Assembly (NCBI GenBank): GCA_028752905.1
Contig: JAQNBH010000127.1
Location: forward strand, 1-64,000
From: Cladorhizidae sp. MBARI D1340-BT2
Lineage: Eukaryota; Porifera; Demospongiae; Poecilosclerida; Cladorhizidae
DNA length: 64,000 bases
Direction of reading: 5' to 3'
The notes beneath the pieces were generated by a model. It did no database searches, had not been told where the DNA came from, and saw only the letters and a program-made list of their open reading frames with translations. Below, one piece after another: positions 27,421 through 40,570 of the stretch; position 1 is the first letter of the stretch; every line of letters starts with the position of its first letter. The translations under genes and the position numbers were made by a program.

Positions 27421-28930
27421 TGGAGGCAGGTTGACAATAGCTCTATGAGGACACACACTCCACCAACACCTCACTGGGTGGAGGCAGGTTGACAATAGCT
27501 CTATGAGGACACACACTCCACCAACACCTCACTGGGTGTGGGCAGGTTGACAATAGCTATATGAGAACACACACTCCACCAACACCTCACTGGGTGTGGG
27601 CAGGTTGACAATAGCTCTATGAGGACACACACTCCACCAACACCTCACTGGGTGGAGGCAGGTTGACAATAGCTCTATGAGGACACACACTCCACCAACA
27701 CCTCACTGGGTGGGGGCAGGTTGACAATAGCTCTATGAGGACACACACTCCACCAACACCTCACTGGGTGGAGGCAGGTTGACAATAGCTCTATGAGGAC
27801 ACACACTCCACCAACACCTCACTGGGTGGAGGCAGGTTGACAATAGCTCTATGAGGACACACACTCCACCAACACCTCACTGGGTGGAGGCAGGTTGACA
27901 ATAGCTCTATGAGGACACACACTCCACCAACACCTCACTGGGTGTGGGCAGGTTGACAATAGCTCTATGAGGACACACACTCCACCAACACCTCACTGGG
28001 TGTGGGCAGGTTGACAATAGCTCTATGAGGACACACACTCCACCAACACCTCACTGGGTGGAGGCAGGTTGACAATAGCTCTATGAGGACACACACTCTA
28101 CCAACACCTCACTGGGTGGGGGCAGGTTGACAATAGCTCTATGAGGACACACACTCCACCAACACCTCACTGGGTGGAGGCAGGTTGACAATAGCTCTAT
28201 GAGGACACACACTCCACCAACACCTCACTGGGTGGATGCAAGTTGACAATAGCTCTATGAGGACACACACTCCACCAACACCTCACTGGGTGGAGGCAGA
28301 TTGACAATAGCTCTATGAGGACACACACTCCACCAACACCTCACTGGGTGGGGGCAGGTTGACAATAGCTCTATGAGGACACACACTCCACCAACACCTC
28401 ACTGGGTGGAGGCAGGTTGACAATAGCTCTATGAGGACACACACTCCACCAACACCTCACTGGGTGGAGGCAGGTTGACAATAGCTCTATGAGGACACAC
28501 ACTCCACCAACACCTCACTGGGTGGAGGCAGGTTGACAATAGCTCTATGAGGTCACACACTCCACCAACACCTCACTGGGTGGAGGCAGGTTGACAATAG
28601 CTCTATGAGGACACACACTCCACCAACACCTCACTGGGTGGAGGCAGGTTGACAATAGCTCTATGAGGACACACAATCCACCAACACCTCACTTGGTGTG
28701 GGCAGGTTGACAATAGCTCTATGAGGACACACACACCACCAACACCTCACTGGGTGGAGGCAGGTTGACAATAGCTCTATGAGGACACACACTCCACCAA
28801 CACCTCACTGGGTGTGGGCAGGTTGACAATAGCTCTATGAGGACACACACTCCACCAACACCTCACTGGGTGGAGGCAGGTTGACAATAGCTCTATGAGG
28901 ACACACACTCCACCAACACCTCACTGGGTG
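27421..28930 (+). repeat. Ordinary array with a G module
   Basis: About 26 monomers, nearly all 58 bp. It carries the G module: GGATGCAAG (28234), next monomer GGCAGATTG, then a GG monomer, a run of GA monomers, ACAATCC with CACTTGGTGTGG (28672), then ACACACACCACC. The same module occurs near 2073, 8693, 15427, 18903, 41387, 46255, 53037 and 63522. Private changes are CTATGAGAACAC (27562) and GAGGTCACAC (28551). Confidence 0.8.
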
Positions 28931-30439
28931 GAGGCAGGTTGACAATAGCTCTATGAGAACACACACTCCACCAACACTTCACTGGGTGGAGGCAGGTTGA
29001 CAATAGCTCTATGAGGACACACACTCCACCAACACCTCACTGGGTGGAGGCAGGTTGACAATAGCTCTATGAGGACACACACTCCACCAACAACTCAATG
29101 GGTGTGGGCAGGTTGACAATAGCTCTATGAGGACACACACTCCACCAACACCTCACTTGGTGGGGGCAGGTTGACAATAGCTCTATGAGGACACACACTC
29201 CACCAACACCTCACTAGGTTGAGGCAGGTTGACAATAGCTCTATGAGGACACACACTCCACCAACACCTCACTGGGTGTGGGCAGGTTGACAATAGCTCT
29301 ATGAGGACACACACTCCACCAACACCTCACTGGGTGGAGGCAGGTTGACAATAGCTCTATGAGGACACACACTCCACCAACACCTCACTGGGTGGAGGCA
29401 GGTTGACAATAGCTCTATGAGGACACACACTCCACCAACACCTCACTGGGTGGAGGCAGGTTGACAATAGCTCTATGAGGACACACACTCCACCAACACC
29501 TCACTGGGTGTGGGCAGGTTGACAATAGCTCTATGAGGACACACACTCCACCAACATCTCACTGGGTGGGGGCACGTTTACAATAGCTCTATGAGGACAC
29601 ACACTCCACCAACACCTCACTGGGTGGAGGCAGGTTGACAATAGCTCTATGAGGACACACACTCCACCAACACCTCACTGGGTGGAGGCAGGTTGACAAT
29701 AGCTCTATGAGGACACACACTCCACCAACACCTCACTGGGTGTGGGCAGGTTGACAATAGCTCTATGAGGACACACACTCCACCAACACCTCACTGGGTG
29801 GATGCAAGTTGACAATAGCTCTATGAGGACACACACTCCACCAACACCTCACTAGGTGGGGGCAGGTTGACAATAGCTCTATGAGGACACACACACCACC
29901 AACACCTCACTGGGTGGAGGCACGTTGACAATACCTCTATGAGGACACACACTCCACCAACACCTCACTGGGTGAGGGCAGGTTGACAATAGCTCTATGA
30001 GGACACACACTCCACCAACACCTCACTGGGTGGGGGCAGGTTGACAATAGCTCTATGAGGACACACACTCCACCAACACCTCACTGGGTGGAGGCAGGTT
30101 GACAATAGCTCTATGAGGACACACATTCCACCAACACCTCACTGGGTGGAGGCAGGTTGACAATAGCTCTATGAGGACACACACTCCACCAACACCTCAC
30201 TGGGTGGAGGCAGGTTGACAATAGCTCTATGAGGACACACACTCCACCAACACCTCACTGGGTGGAGGCAGGTTGACAATAGCTCTATGAGGACACACAC
30301 TCCACCAACACCTCACTGGGTGGAGGCAGGTTGACAATAGCTCTATGAGGACACACACTCCACCAACACCTCACTGGGTGGAGGCAGGTTGACAATAGCT
30401 CTATGAGGACACACACTCCACCAACACCTCACTGGGTGG
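28931..30439 (+). repeat. Family D, partial unit upstream of the 84-monomer duplication
   Basis: About 26 monomers. Starts with ATGAGAACAC (28953), which recurs at 31677 (2724 bp, 47 monomers minus 2) and 36543. Includes one D signature (29573), a GGATGCAAG monomer (29809), GTGAGGGCAGG near 29974 and ACATTCCACC near 30124. The same late markers recur near 32697-32850 and 37563-37716. Confidence 0.82.
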
Positions 30440-30716
30440 AGGCAGGTTGACAATAGCTCTATGAGGACACACAATCCACCAACACCTCACTTGGTGTGGG
30501 CAGGTTGACAATAGCTCTATGAGGACACACACACCACCAACACCTCACTGGGTGGAGGCAGGTTGACAATAGCTCTATGAGGACACACACTCCACCAACA
30601 CCTCACTGGGTGTGGGCAGGTTGACAATAGCTCTATGAGGACACACACTCCACCAACACCTCACTGGGTGGAGGCAGGTTGACAATAGCTCTATGAGGAC
30701 ACACACTCCACCAACA

Positions 30717-30726
30717 CCTCACGGTG
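30717..30726 (+). other. 56-bp monomer by loss of TG or GG in the hairpin loop
   Basis: CTCACGGTGG replaces CTCACTGGGTGG, a 2-bp deletion at the loop and stem border. It recurs at 33441, 35583 and 38307, only within family D. Besides removing 2 bp it creates a CpG. It is distinct from the AC-tract 56-bp monomers. Confidence 0.86.
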
Positions 30727-30748
30727 GAGGCAGGTTGACAATAGCTCT

Positions 30749-31676
30749 ATGAGGACACACACTCCACCAACACTTCACTGGGTGGAGGCAGGTTGACAAT
30801 AGCTCTATGAGGACACACACTCCACCAACACCTCACTGGGTGGAGGCAGGTTGACAATAGCTCTATGAGGACACACACTCCACCAACAACTCAATGGGTG
30901 TGGGCAGGTTGACAATAGCTCTATGAGGACACACACTCCACCAACACCTCACTTGGTGGGGGCAGGTTGACAATAGCTCTATGAGGACACACACTCCACC
31001 AACACCTCACTAGGTTGAGGCAGGTTGACAATAGCTCTATGAGGACACACACTCCACCAACACCTCACTGGGTGTGGGCAGGTTGACAATAGCTCTATGA
31101 GGACACACACTCCACCAACACCTCACTGGGTGGAGGCAGGTTGACAATAGCTCTATGAGGACACACACTCCACCAACACCTCACTGGGTGGAGGCAGGTT
31201 GACAATAGCTCTATGAGGACACACACTCCACCAACACCTCACTGGGTGGAGGCAGGTTGACAATAGCTCTATGAGGACACACACTCCACCAACACCTCAC
31301 TGGGTGTGGGCAGGTTGACAATAGCTCTATGAGGACACACACTCCACCAACATCTCACTGGGTGGGGGCACGTTTACAATAGCTCTATGAGGACACACAC
31401 TCCACCAACACCTCACTGGGTGGAGGCAGGTTGACAATAGCTCTATGAGGACACACACTCCACCAACACCTCATTGGGTGGAGGCAGGTTGACAATAGCT
31501 CTATGAGGACACACACTCCACCAACACCTCACTGGGTGTGGGCAGGTTGACAATAGCTCTATGAGGACACACACTCCACCAACACCTCACTGGGTGGAGG
31601 CAGGTTGACAATAGCTCTATGAGGACACACACTCCACCAACACCTCACTGGGTGGAGGCAGGTTGACAATAGCTCT
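30749..31676 (+). repeat. 16-monomer sub-duplication in D1, unit 1 (928 bp)
   Basis: Matches 31677-32604 at an offset of 928 bp, exactly 16 monomers. The block runs through CACTTCACTGG, CAACTCAATGGG, CACTTGGTGGGGG, CACTAGGTTGAGG and the CACGTTTACA marker at 31369. It has GAGGACAC at its start where the second unit has GAGAACAC. The same pair recurs in D2 at 35615 and 36543. Confidence 0.88.
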
Positions 31677-32604
31677 ATGAGAACACACACTCCACCAACA
31701 CTTCACTGGGTGGAGGCAGGTTGACAATAGCTCTATGAGGACACACACTCCACCAACACCTCACTGGGTGGAGGCAGGTTGACAATAGCTCTATGAGGAC
31801 ACACACTCCACCAACAACTCAATGGGTGTGGGCAGGTTGACAATAGCTCTATGAGGACACACACTCCACCAACACCTCACTTGGTGGGGGCAGGTTGACA
31901 ATAGCTCTATGAGGACACACACTCCACCAACACCTCACTAGGTTGAGGCAGGTTGACAATAGCTCTATGAGGACACACACTCCACCAACACCTCACTGGG
32001 TGTGGGCAGGTTGACAATAGCTCTATGAGGACACACACTCCACCAACACCTCACTGGGTGGAGGCAGGTTGACAATAGCTCTATGAGGACACACACTCCA
32101 CCAACACCTCACTGGGTGGAGGCAGGTTGACAATAGCTCTATGAGGACACACACTCCACCAACACCTCACTGGGTGGAGGCAGGTTGACAATAGCTCTAT
32201 GAGGACACACACTCCACCAACACCTCACTGGGTGTGGGCAGGTTGACAATAGCTCTATGAGGACACACACTCCACCAACATCTCACTGGGTGGGGGCACG
32301 TTTACAATAGCTCTATGAGGACACACACTCCACCAACACCTCACTGGGTGGAGGCAGGTTGACAATAGCTCTATGAGGACACACACTCCACCAACACCTC
32401 ACTGGGTGGAGGCAGGTTGACAATAGCTCTATGAGGACACACACTCCACCAACACCTCACTGGGTGTGGGCAGGTTGACAATAGCTCTATGAGGACACAC
32501 ACTCCACCAACACCTCACTGGGTGGATGCAAGTTGACAATAGCTCTATGAGGACACACACTCCACCAACACCTCACTAGGTGGGGGCAGGTTGACAATAG
32601 CTCT
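31677..32604 (+). repeat. 16-monomer sub-duplication in D1, unit 2 (928 bp)
   Basis: Second 928-bp unit, beginning at the ATGAGAACAC marker and holding the CACGTTTACA marker at 32297. Identity with unit 1 fades after about 32460, where this unit meets a GGATGCAAG monomer (32523) and unit 1 does not. Confidence 0.85.
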
Positions 32605-35305
32605 ATGAGGACACACACACCACCAACACCTCACTGGGTGGAGGCACGTTGACAATAGCTCTATGAGGACACACACTCCACCAACACCTCACTGGGTGAG
32701 GGCAGGTTGACAATAGCTCTATGAGGACACACACTCCACCAACACCTCACTGGGTGGGGGCAGGTTGACAATAGCTCTATGAGGACACACACTCCACCAA
32801 CACCTCACTGGGTGGAGGCAGGTTGACAATAGCTCTATGAGGACACACATTCCACCAACACCTCACTGGGTGGAGGCAGGTTGACAATAGCTCTATGAGG
32901 ACACACACTCCACCAACACCTCACTGGGTGGAGGCAGGTTGACAATAGCTCTATGAGGACACACACTCCACCAACACCTCACTGGGTGGAGGCAGGTTGA
33001 CAATAGCTCTATGAGGACACACACTCCACCAACACCTCACTGGGTGGAGGCAGGTTGACAATAGCTCTATGAGGACACACACTCCACCAACACCTCACTG
33101 GGTGGAGGCAGGTTGACAATAGCTCTATGAGGACACACACTCCACCAACACCTCACTGGGTGGAGGCAGGTTGACAATAGCTCTATGAGGACACACAATC
33201 CACCAACACCTCACTTGGTGTGGGCAGGTTGACAATAGCTCTATGAGGACACACACACCACCAACACCTCACTGGGTGGAGGCAGGTTGACAATAGCTCT
33301 ATGAGGACACACACTCCACCAACACCTCACTGGGTGTGGGCAGGTTGACAATAGCTCTATGAGGACACACACTCCACCAACACCTCACTGGGTGGAGGCA
33401 GGTTGACAATAGCTCTATGAGGACACACACTCCACCAACACCTCACGGTGGAGGCAGGTTGACAATAGCTCTATGAGGACACACACTCCACCAACACTTC
33501 ACTGGGTGGAGGCAGGTTGACAATAGCTCTATGAGGACACACACTCCACCAACACCTCACTGGGTGGAGGCAGGTTGACAATAGCTCTATGAGGACACAC
33601 ACTCCACCAACAACTCAATGGGTGTGGGCAGGTTGACAATAGCTCTATGAGGACACACACTCCACCAACACCTCACTTGGTGGGGGCAGGTTGACAATAG
33701 CTCTATGAGGACACACACTCCACCAACACCTCACTAGGTTGAGGCAGGTTGACAATAGCTCTATGAGGACACACACTCCACCAACACCTCACTGGGTGTG
33801 GGCAGGTTGACAATAGCTCTATGAGGACACACACTCCACCAACACCTCACTGGGTGGAGGCAGGTTGACAATAGCTCTATGAGGACACACACTCCACCAA
33901 CACCTCACTGGGTGGAGGAAGGTTGACAATAGCTCTATGAGGACACACACTCCACCAACACCTCACTGGGTGGAGGCAGGTTGACAATAGCTCTATGAGG
34001 ACACACACTCCACCAACACCTCACTGGGTGTGGGCAGGTTGACAATAGCTCTATGAGGACACACACTCCACCAACATCTCACTGGGTGGGGGCACGTTTA
34101 CAATAGCTCTATGAGGACACACACTCCACCAACACCTCACTGGGTGGAGGCAGGTTGACAATAGCTCTATGAGGACACACACTCCACCAACACCTCATTG
34201 GGTGGAGGCAGGTTGACAATAGCTCTATGAGGACACACACTCCACCAACACCTCACTGGGTGTGGGCAGGTTGACAATAGCTCTATGAGGACACACACTC
34301 CACCAACACCTCACTGGGTGGATGCAGGTTGACAATAGCTCTATGAGGACACACACTCCACCAATACCTCACTGGGTGGAGGCAGGTTGACAATAGCTCT
34401 ATGAGGACACACTCCACCAACACCTCACTGGGTGGAGGCAGGTTGACAATAGCTCTATGAGGACACACACTCCACCAACACCTCACTGGGTGGAGGCAGG
34501 TTGACAATAGCTCTATGAGGACACACTCCACCAACACCTCACTGGGTGGAGGCAGGCTGACAATAGCTCTATGAGGACACACACTCCACCAACACCTCAC
34601 TGGGTGGGGGCAGGTTGACAATAGCTCTATGAGGACACACACACCACCAACACCTCACTGGGTGGAGGCAGGTTGACAATAGCTCTATGAGGACACACAC
34701 TCCACCAACACCTCACTGGGTGTGGGCAGGTTGACAATAGCTCTATGAGGACACACACTCCACCAACACCTCACTGGGTGGAGGCAGATTGACAATGTAG
34801 CTCTATGAGGACACACACTCCACCAACACCTCACTGGGTGGAGGCAGGTTGACAATAGCTCTATGAGGACACACACTCCACCAACACCTCACTAGGTGGA
34901 GGCAGGTTGACAATAGCTCTATGAGGACACACACACCACCAACACCTCACTGGGTGGGGGCAGGTTGACAATAGCTCTATGAGGACACACACTCCACCAA
35001 CACCTCACTGGGTGGAGGCACGTTGACAATAGCTCTATGAGGACACACACTCCACCAACACCTCACTGGGTGGGGGCAGGTTGACAATAGCTCTATGAGG
35101 ACACACACTCCACCAACACCTCACTGGGTGGGGGCAGGTTGACAATAGCTCTATGAGGACACACACTCCACCAACACCTCACTGGGTGGAGGCAGGTTGA
35201 CAATAGCTCTATAAGGACACACACTCCACCAACACCTCACTGGGTGGGGGCAGGCTGACAATAGCTCTATGAGGACACACACTCCACCAACACCTCACTG
35301 GGTGG

Positions 35306-38300
35306 AGGCAGGTTGACAATAGCTCTATGAGGACACACAATCCACCAACACCTCACTTGGTGTGGGCAGGTTGACAATAGCTCTATGAGGACACACACAC
35401 CACCAACACCTCACTGGGTGGAGGCAGGTTGACAATAGCTCTATGAGGACACACACTCCACCAACACCTCACTGGGTGTGGGCAGGTTGACAATAGCTCT
35501 ATGAGGACACACACTCCACCAACACCTCACTGGGTGGAGGCAGGTTGACAATAGCTCTATGAGGACACACACTCCACCAACACCTCACGGTGGAGGCAGG
35601 TTGACAATAGCTCTATGAGGACACACACTCCACCAACACTTCACTGGGTGGAGGCAGGTTGACAATAGCTCTATGAGGACACACACTCCACCAACACCTC
35701 ACTGGGTGGAGGCAGGTTGACAATAGCTCTATGAGGACACACACTCCACCAACAACTCAATGGGTGTGGGCAGGTTGACAATAGCTCTATGAGGACACAC
35801 ACTCCACCAACACCTCACTTGGTGGGGGCAGGTTGACAATAGCTCTATGAGGACACACACTCCACCAACACCTCACTAGGTTGAGGCAGGTTGACAATAG
35901 CTCTATGAGGACACACACTCCACCAACACCTCACTGGGTGTGGGCAGGTTGACAATAGCTCTATGAGGACACACACTCCACCAACACCTCACTGGGTGGA
36001 GGCAGGTTGACAATAGCTCTATGAGGACACACACTCCACCAACACCTCACTGGGTGGAGGCAGGTTGACAATAGCTCTATGAGGACACACACTCCACCAA
36101 CACCTCACTGGGTGGAGGCAGGTTGACAATAGCTCTATGAGGACACACACTCCACCAACACCTCACTGGGTGTGGGCAGGTTGACAATAGCTCTATGAGG
36201 ACACACACTCCACCAACATCTCACTGGGTGGGGGCACGTTTACAATAGCTCTATGAGGACACACACTCCACCAACACCTCACTGGGTGGAGGCAGGTTGA
36301 CAATAGCTCTATGAGGACACACACTCCACCAACACCTCATTGGGTGGAGGCAGGTTGACAATAGCTCTATGAGGACACACACTCCACCAACACCTCACTG
36401 GGTGTGGGCAGGTTGACAATAGCTCTATGAGGACACACACTCCACCAACACCTCACTGGGTGGAGGCAGGTTGACAATAGCTCTATGAGGACACACACTC
36501 CACCAACACCTCACTGGGTGGAGGCAGGTTGACAATAGCTCTATGAGAACACACACTCCACCAACACTTCACTGGGTGGAGGCAGGTTGACAATAGCTCT
36601 ATGAGGACACACACTCCACCAACACCTCACTGGGTGGAGGCAGGTTGACAATAGCTCTATGAGGACACACACTCCACCAACAACTCAATGGGTGTGGGCA
36701 GGTTGACAATAGCTCTATGAGGACACACACTCCACCAACACCTCACTTGGTGGGGGCAGGTTGACAATAGCTCTATGAGGACACACACTCCACCAACACC
36801 TCACTAGGTTGAGGCAGGTTGACAATAGCTCTATGAGGACACACACTCCACCAACACCTCACTGGGTGTGGGCAGGTTGACAATAGCTCTATGAGGACAC
36901 ACACTCCACCAACACCTCACTGGGTGGAGGCAGGTTGACAATAGCTCTATGAGGACACACACTCCACCAACACCTCACTGGGTGGAGGCAGGTTGACAAT
37001 AGCTCTATGAGGACATACACTCCACCAACACCTCACTGGGTGGAGGCAGGTTGACAATAGCTCTATGAGGACACACACTCCACCAACACCTCACTGGGTG
37101 TGGGCAGGTTGACAATAGCTCTATGAGGACACACACTCCACCAACATCTCACTGGGTGGGGGCACGTTTACAATAGCTCTATGAGGACACACACTCCACC
37201 AACACCTCACTGGGTGGAGGCAGGTTGACAATAGCTCTATGAGGACACACACTCCACCAACACCTCACTGGGTGGAGGCAGGTTGACAATAGCTCTATGA
37301 GGACACACACTCCACCAACACCTCACTGGGTGTGGGCAGGTTGACAATAGCTCTATGAGGACACACACTCCACCAACACCTCACTGGGTGGATGCAAGTT
37401 GACAATAGCTCTATGAGGACACACACTCCACCAACACCTCACTAGGTGGGGGCAGGTTGACAATAGCTCTATGAGGACACACACACCACCAACACCTCAC
37501 TGGGTGGAGGCACGTTGACAATAGCTCTATGAGGACACACACTCCACCAACACCTCACTGGGTGAGGGCAGGTTGACAATAGCTCTATGAGGACACACAC
37601 TCCACCAACACCTCACTGGGTGGGGGCAGGTTGACAATAGCTCTATGAGGACACACACTCCACCAACACCTCACTGGGTGGAGGCAGGTTGACAATAGCT
37701 CTATGAGGACACACATTCCACCAACACCTCACTGGGTGGAGGCAGGTTGACAATAGCTCTATGAGGACACACACTCCACCAACACCTCACTGGGTGGAGG
37801 CAGGTTGACAATAGCTCTATGAGGACACACACTCCACCAACACCTCACTGGGTGGAGGCAGGTTGACAATAGCTCTATGAGGACACACACTCCACCAACA
37901 CCTCACTGGGTGGAGGCAGGTTGACAATAGCTCTATGAGGACACACACTCCACCAACACCTCACTGGGTGGAGGCAGGTTGACAATAGCTCTATGAGGAC
38001 ACACACTCCACCAACACCTCACTGGGTGGAGGCAGGTTGACAATAGCTCTATGAGGACACACAATCCACCAACACCTCACTTGGTGTGGGCAGGTTGACA
38101 ATAGCTCTATGAGGACACACACACCACCAACACCTCACTGGGTGGAGGCAGGTTGACAATAGCTCTATGAGGACACACACTCCACCAACACCTCACTGGG
38201 TGTGGGCAGGTTGACAATAGCTCTATGAGGACACACACTCCACCAACACCTCACTGGGTGGAGGCAGGTTGACAATAGCTCTATGAGGACACACACTCCA

Positions 38301-40171
38301 CCAACACCTCACGGTGGAGGCAGGTTGACAATAGCTCTATGAGGACACACACTCCACCAACACTTCACTGGGTGGAGGCAGGTTGACAATAGCTCTATGA
38401 GGACACACACTCCACCAACACCTCACTGGGTGGAGGCAGGTTGACAATAGCTCTATGAGGACACACACTCCACCAACAACTCAATGGGTGTGGGCAGGTT
38501 GACAATAGCTCTATGAGGACACACACTCCACCAACACCTCACTTGGTGGGGGCAGGTTGACAATAGCTCTATGAGGACACACACTCCACCAACACCTCAC
38601 TAGGTTGAGGCAGGTTGACAATAGCTCTATGAGGACACACACTCCACCAACACCTCACTGGGTGTGGGCAGGTTGACAATAGCTCTATGAGGACACACAC
38701 TCCACCAACACCTCACTGGGTGGAGGCAGGTTGACAATAGCTCTATGAGGACACACACTCCACCAACACCTCACTGGGTGGAGGCAGGTTGACAATAGCT
38801 CTATGAGGACACACACTCCACCAACACCTCACTGGGTGGAGGCAGGTTGACAATAGCTCTATGAGGACACACACTCCACCAACACCTCACTGGGTGTGGG
38901 CAGGTTGACAATAGCTCTATGAGGACACACACTCCACCAACATCTCACTGGGTGGGGGCACGTTTACAATAGCTCTATGAGGACACACACTCCACCAACA
39001 CCTCACTGGGTGGAGGCAGGTTGACAATAGCTCTATGAGGACACACACTCCACCAACACCTCATTGGGTGGAGGCAGGTTGACAATAGCTCTATGAGGAC
39101 ACACACTCCACCAACACCTCACTGGGTGTGGGCAGGTTGACAATAGCTCTATGAGGACACACACTCCACCAACACCTCACTGGGTGGATGCAGGTTGACA
39201 ATAGCTCTATGAGGACACACACTCCACCAATACCTCACTGGGTGGAGGCAGGTTGACAATAGCTCTATGAGGACACACTCCACCAACACCTCACTGGGTG
39301 GAGGCAGGTTGACAATAGCTCTATGAGGACACACACTCCACCAACACCTCACTGGGTGGAGGCAGGTTGACAATAGCTCTATGAGGACACACTCCACCAA
39401 CACCTCACTGGGTGGAGGCAGGCTGACAATAGCTCTATGAGGACACACACTCCACCAACACCTCACTGGGTGGGGGCAGGTTGACAATAGCTCTATGAGG
39501 ACACACACACCACCAACACCTCACTGGGTGGAGGCAGGTTGACAATAGCTCTATGAGGACACACACTCCACCAACACCTCACTGGGTGTGGGCAGGTTGA
39601 CAATAGCTCTATGAGGACACACACTCCACCAACACCTCACTGGGTGGAGGCAGATTGACAATGTAGCTCTATGAGGACACACACTCCACCAACACCTCAC
39701 TGGGTGGAGGCAGGTTGACAATAGCTCTATGAGGACACACACTCCACCAACACCTCACTAGGTGGAGGCAGGTTGACAATAGCTCTATGAGGACACACAC
39801 ACCACCAACACCTCACTGGGTGGGGGCAGGTTGACAATAGCTCTATGAGGACACACACTCCACCAACACCTCACTGGGTGGAGGCACGTTGACAATAGCT
39901 CTATGAGGACACACACTCCACCAACACCTCACTGGGTGGGGGCAGGTTGACAATAGCTCTATGAGGACACACACTCCACCAACACCTCACTGGGTGGGGG
40001 CAGGTTGACAATAGCTCTATGAGGACACACACTCCACCAACACCTCACTGGGTGGAGGCAGGTTGACAATAGCTCTATAAGGACACACACTCCACCAACA
40101 CCTCACTGGGTGGGGGCAGGCTGACAATAGCTCTATGAGGACACACACTCCATCAACACCTCACTGGGTGG
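35306..40171 (+). repeat. Higher-order repeat D, unit 2 (4866 bp, 84 monomers)
   Basis: Second tandem 84-monomer unit. Differences from unit 1 are few: GGACATACAC near 37013, CTCACTGGG where unit 1 has CTCATTGGG near 31470, GAGGCAGG near 38783 where unit 1 has GAGGAAGG near 33916. It contains its own 16-monomer duplication (35615-36542 and 36543-37470). At its end the match to unit 1 stops, but the match to block F copy 1 continues with CCATCAACACC at 40151. This shows where the tandem copy rejoins its original right flank. Confidence 0.92.
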
Positions 40172-40570
40172 AGGCAGGTTGACAATAGCTCTATGAGGAC
40201 ACACACTCCACCAACACCTCACTGGGTGGAGGCAGGTTGACAATAGCTCTATGAGGACACACTCCACCAACACCTCACTGGGTGGAGGCAGGTTGACAAT
40301 ACATAGCTCTATGAGGACACACACTCCACCAACACCTCACTGGGTGTGGGCAGGTTGACAATAGCTCTATGAGGACACACACTCCACCAACACCTCACTG
40401 GGTGGAGGCAGGTTGACAATAGCTCTATGAGGACACACTCCACCAACACCTCACTGGGTGGAGGCAGGTTGACAATAGCTCTATGAGGACTCACACTCCA
40501 CCAACACCTCACTGGGTGGGGGCAGGTTGACAATAGCTCTATGAGGACACACACTCCACCAACACCTCAC
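39211..40570 (+). repeat. Indel-rich block F, full second occurrence
   Basis: Repeats nearly the whole F block: CAATACC (39228), two 56-bp monomers (about 39271 and 39385), CAATGTAGC (39663), CTATAAGG (40076), GGCTGAC (40120), CCATCAACACC (40151), 56-bp monomer (40257), CAATACATAGC (40302) and 56-bp monomer (40434). It lacks the 59-bp monomer seen in copy 1 and has a private GGACTCACAC at 40488. A left part also lies at 34345-35305. Confidence 0.86.

Larger units (their letters stand above)
30440..35305 (+). repeat. Higher-order repeat D, unit 1 (4866 bp, 84 monomers)
   Basis: Repeats directly at 35306 with a constant 4866-bp offset, which is 84 monomers minus 6 bp. Matched markers: CTCACGGTGG (30717/35583 and 33441/38307), D signatures (31369/36235, 32297/37163, 34093/38959), ATGAGAACAC (31677/36543), CAATACC (34362/39228) and CAATGTAGC (34797/39663). 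The unit contains an internal 16-monomer duplication (30749-32604) present in both units, so that event is older. The unit begins inside a G module and ends inside block F. Confidence 0.92.
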
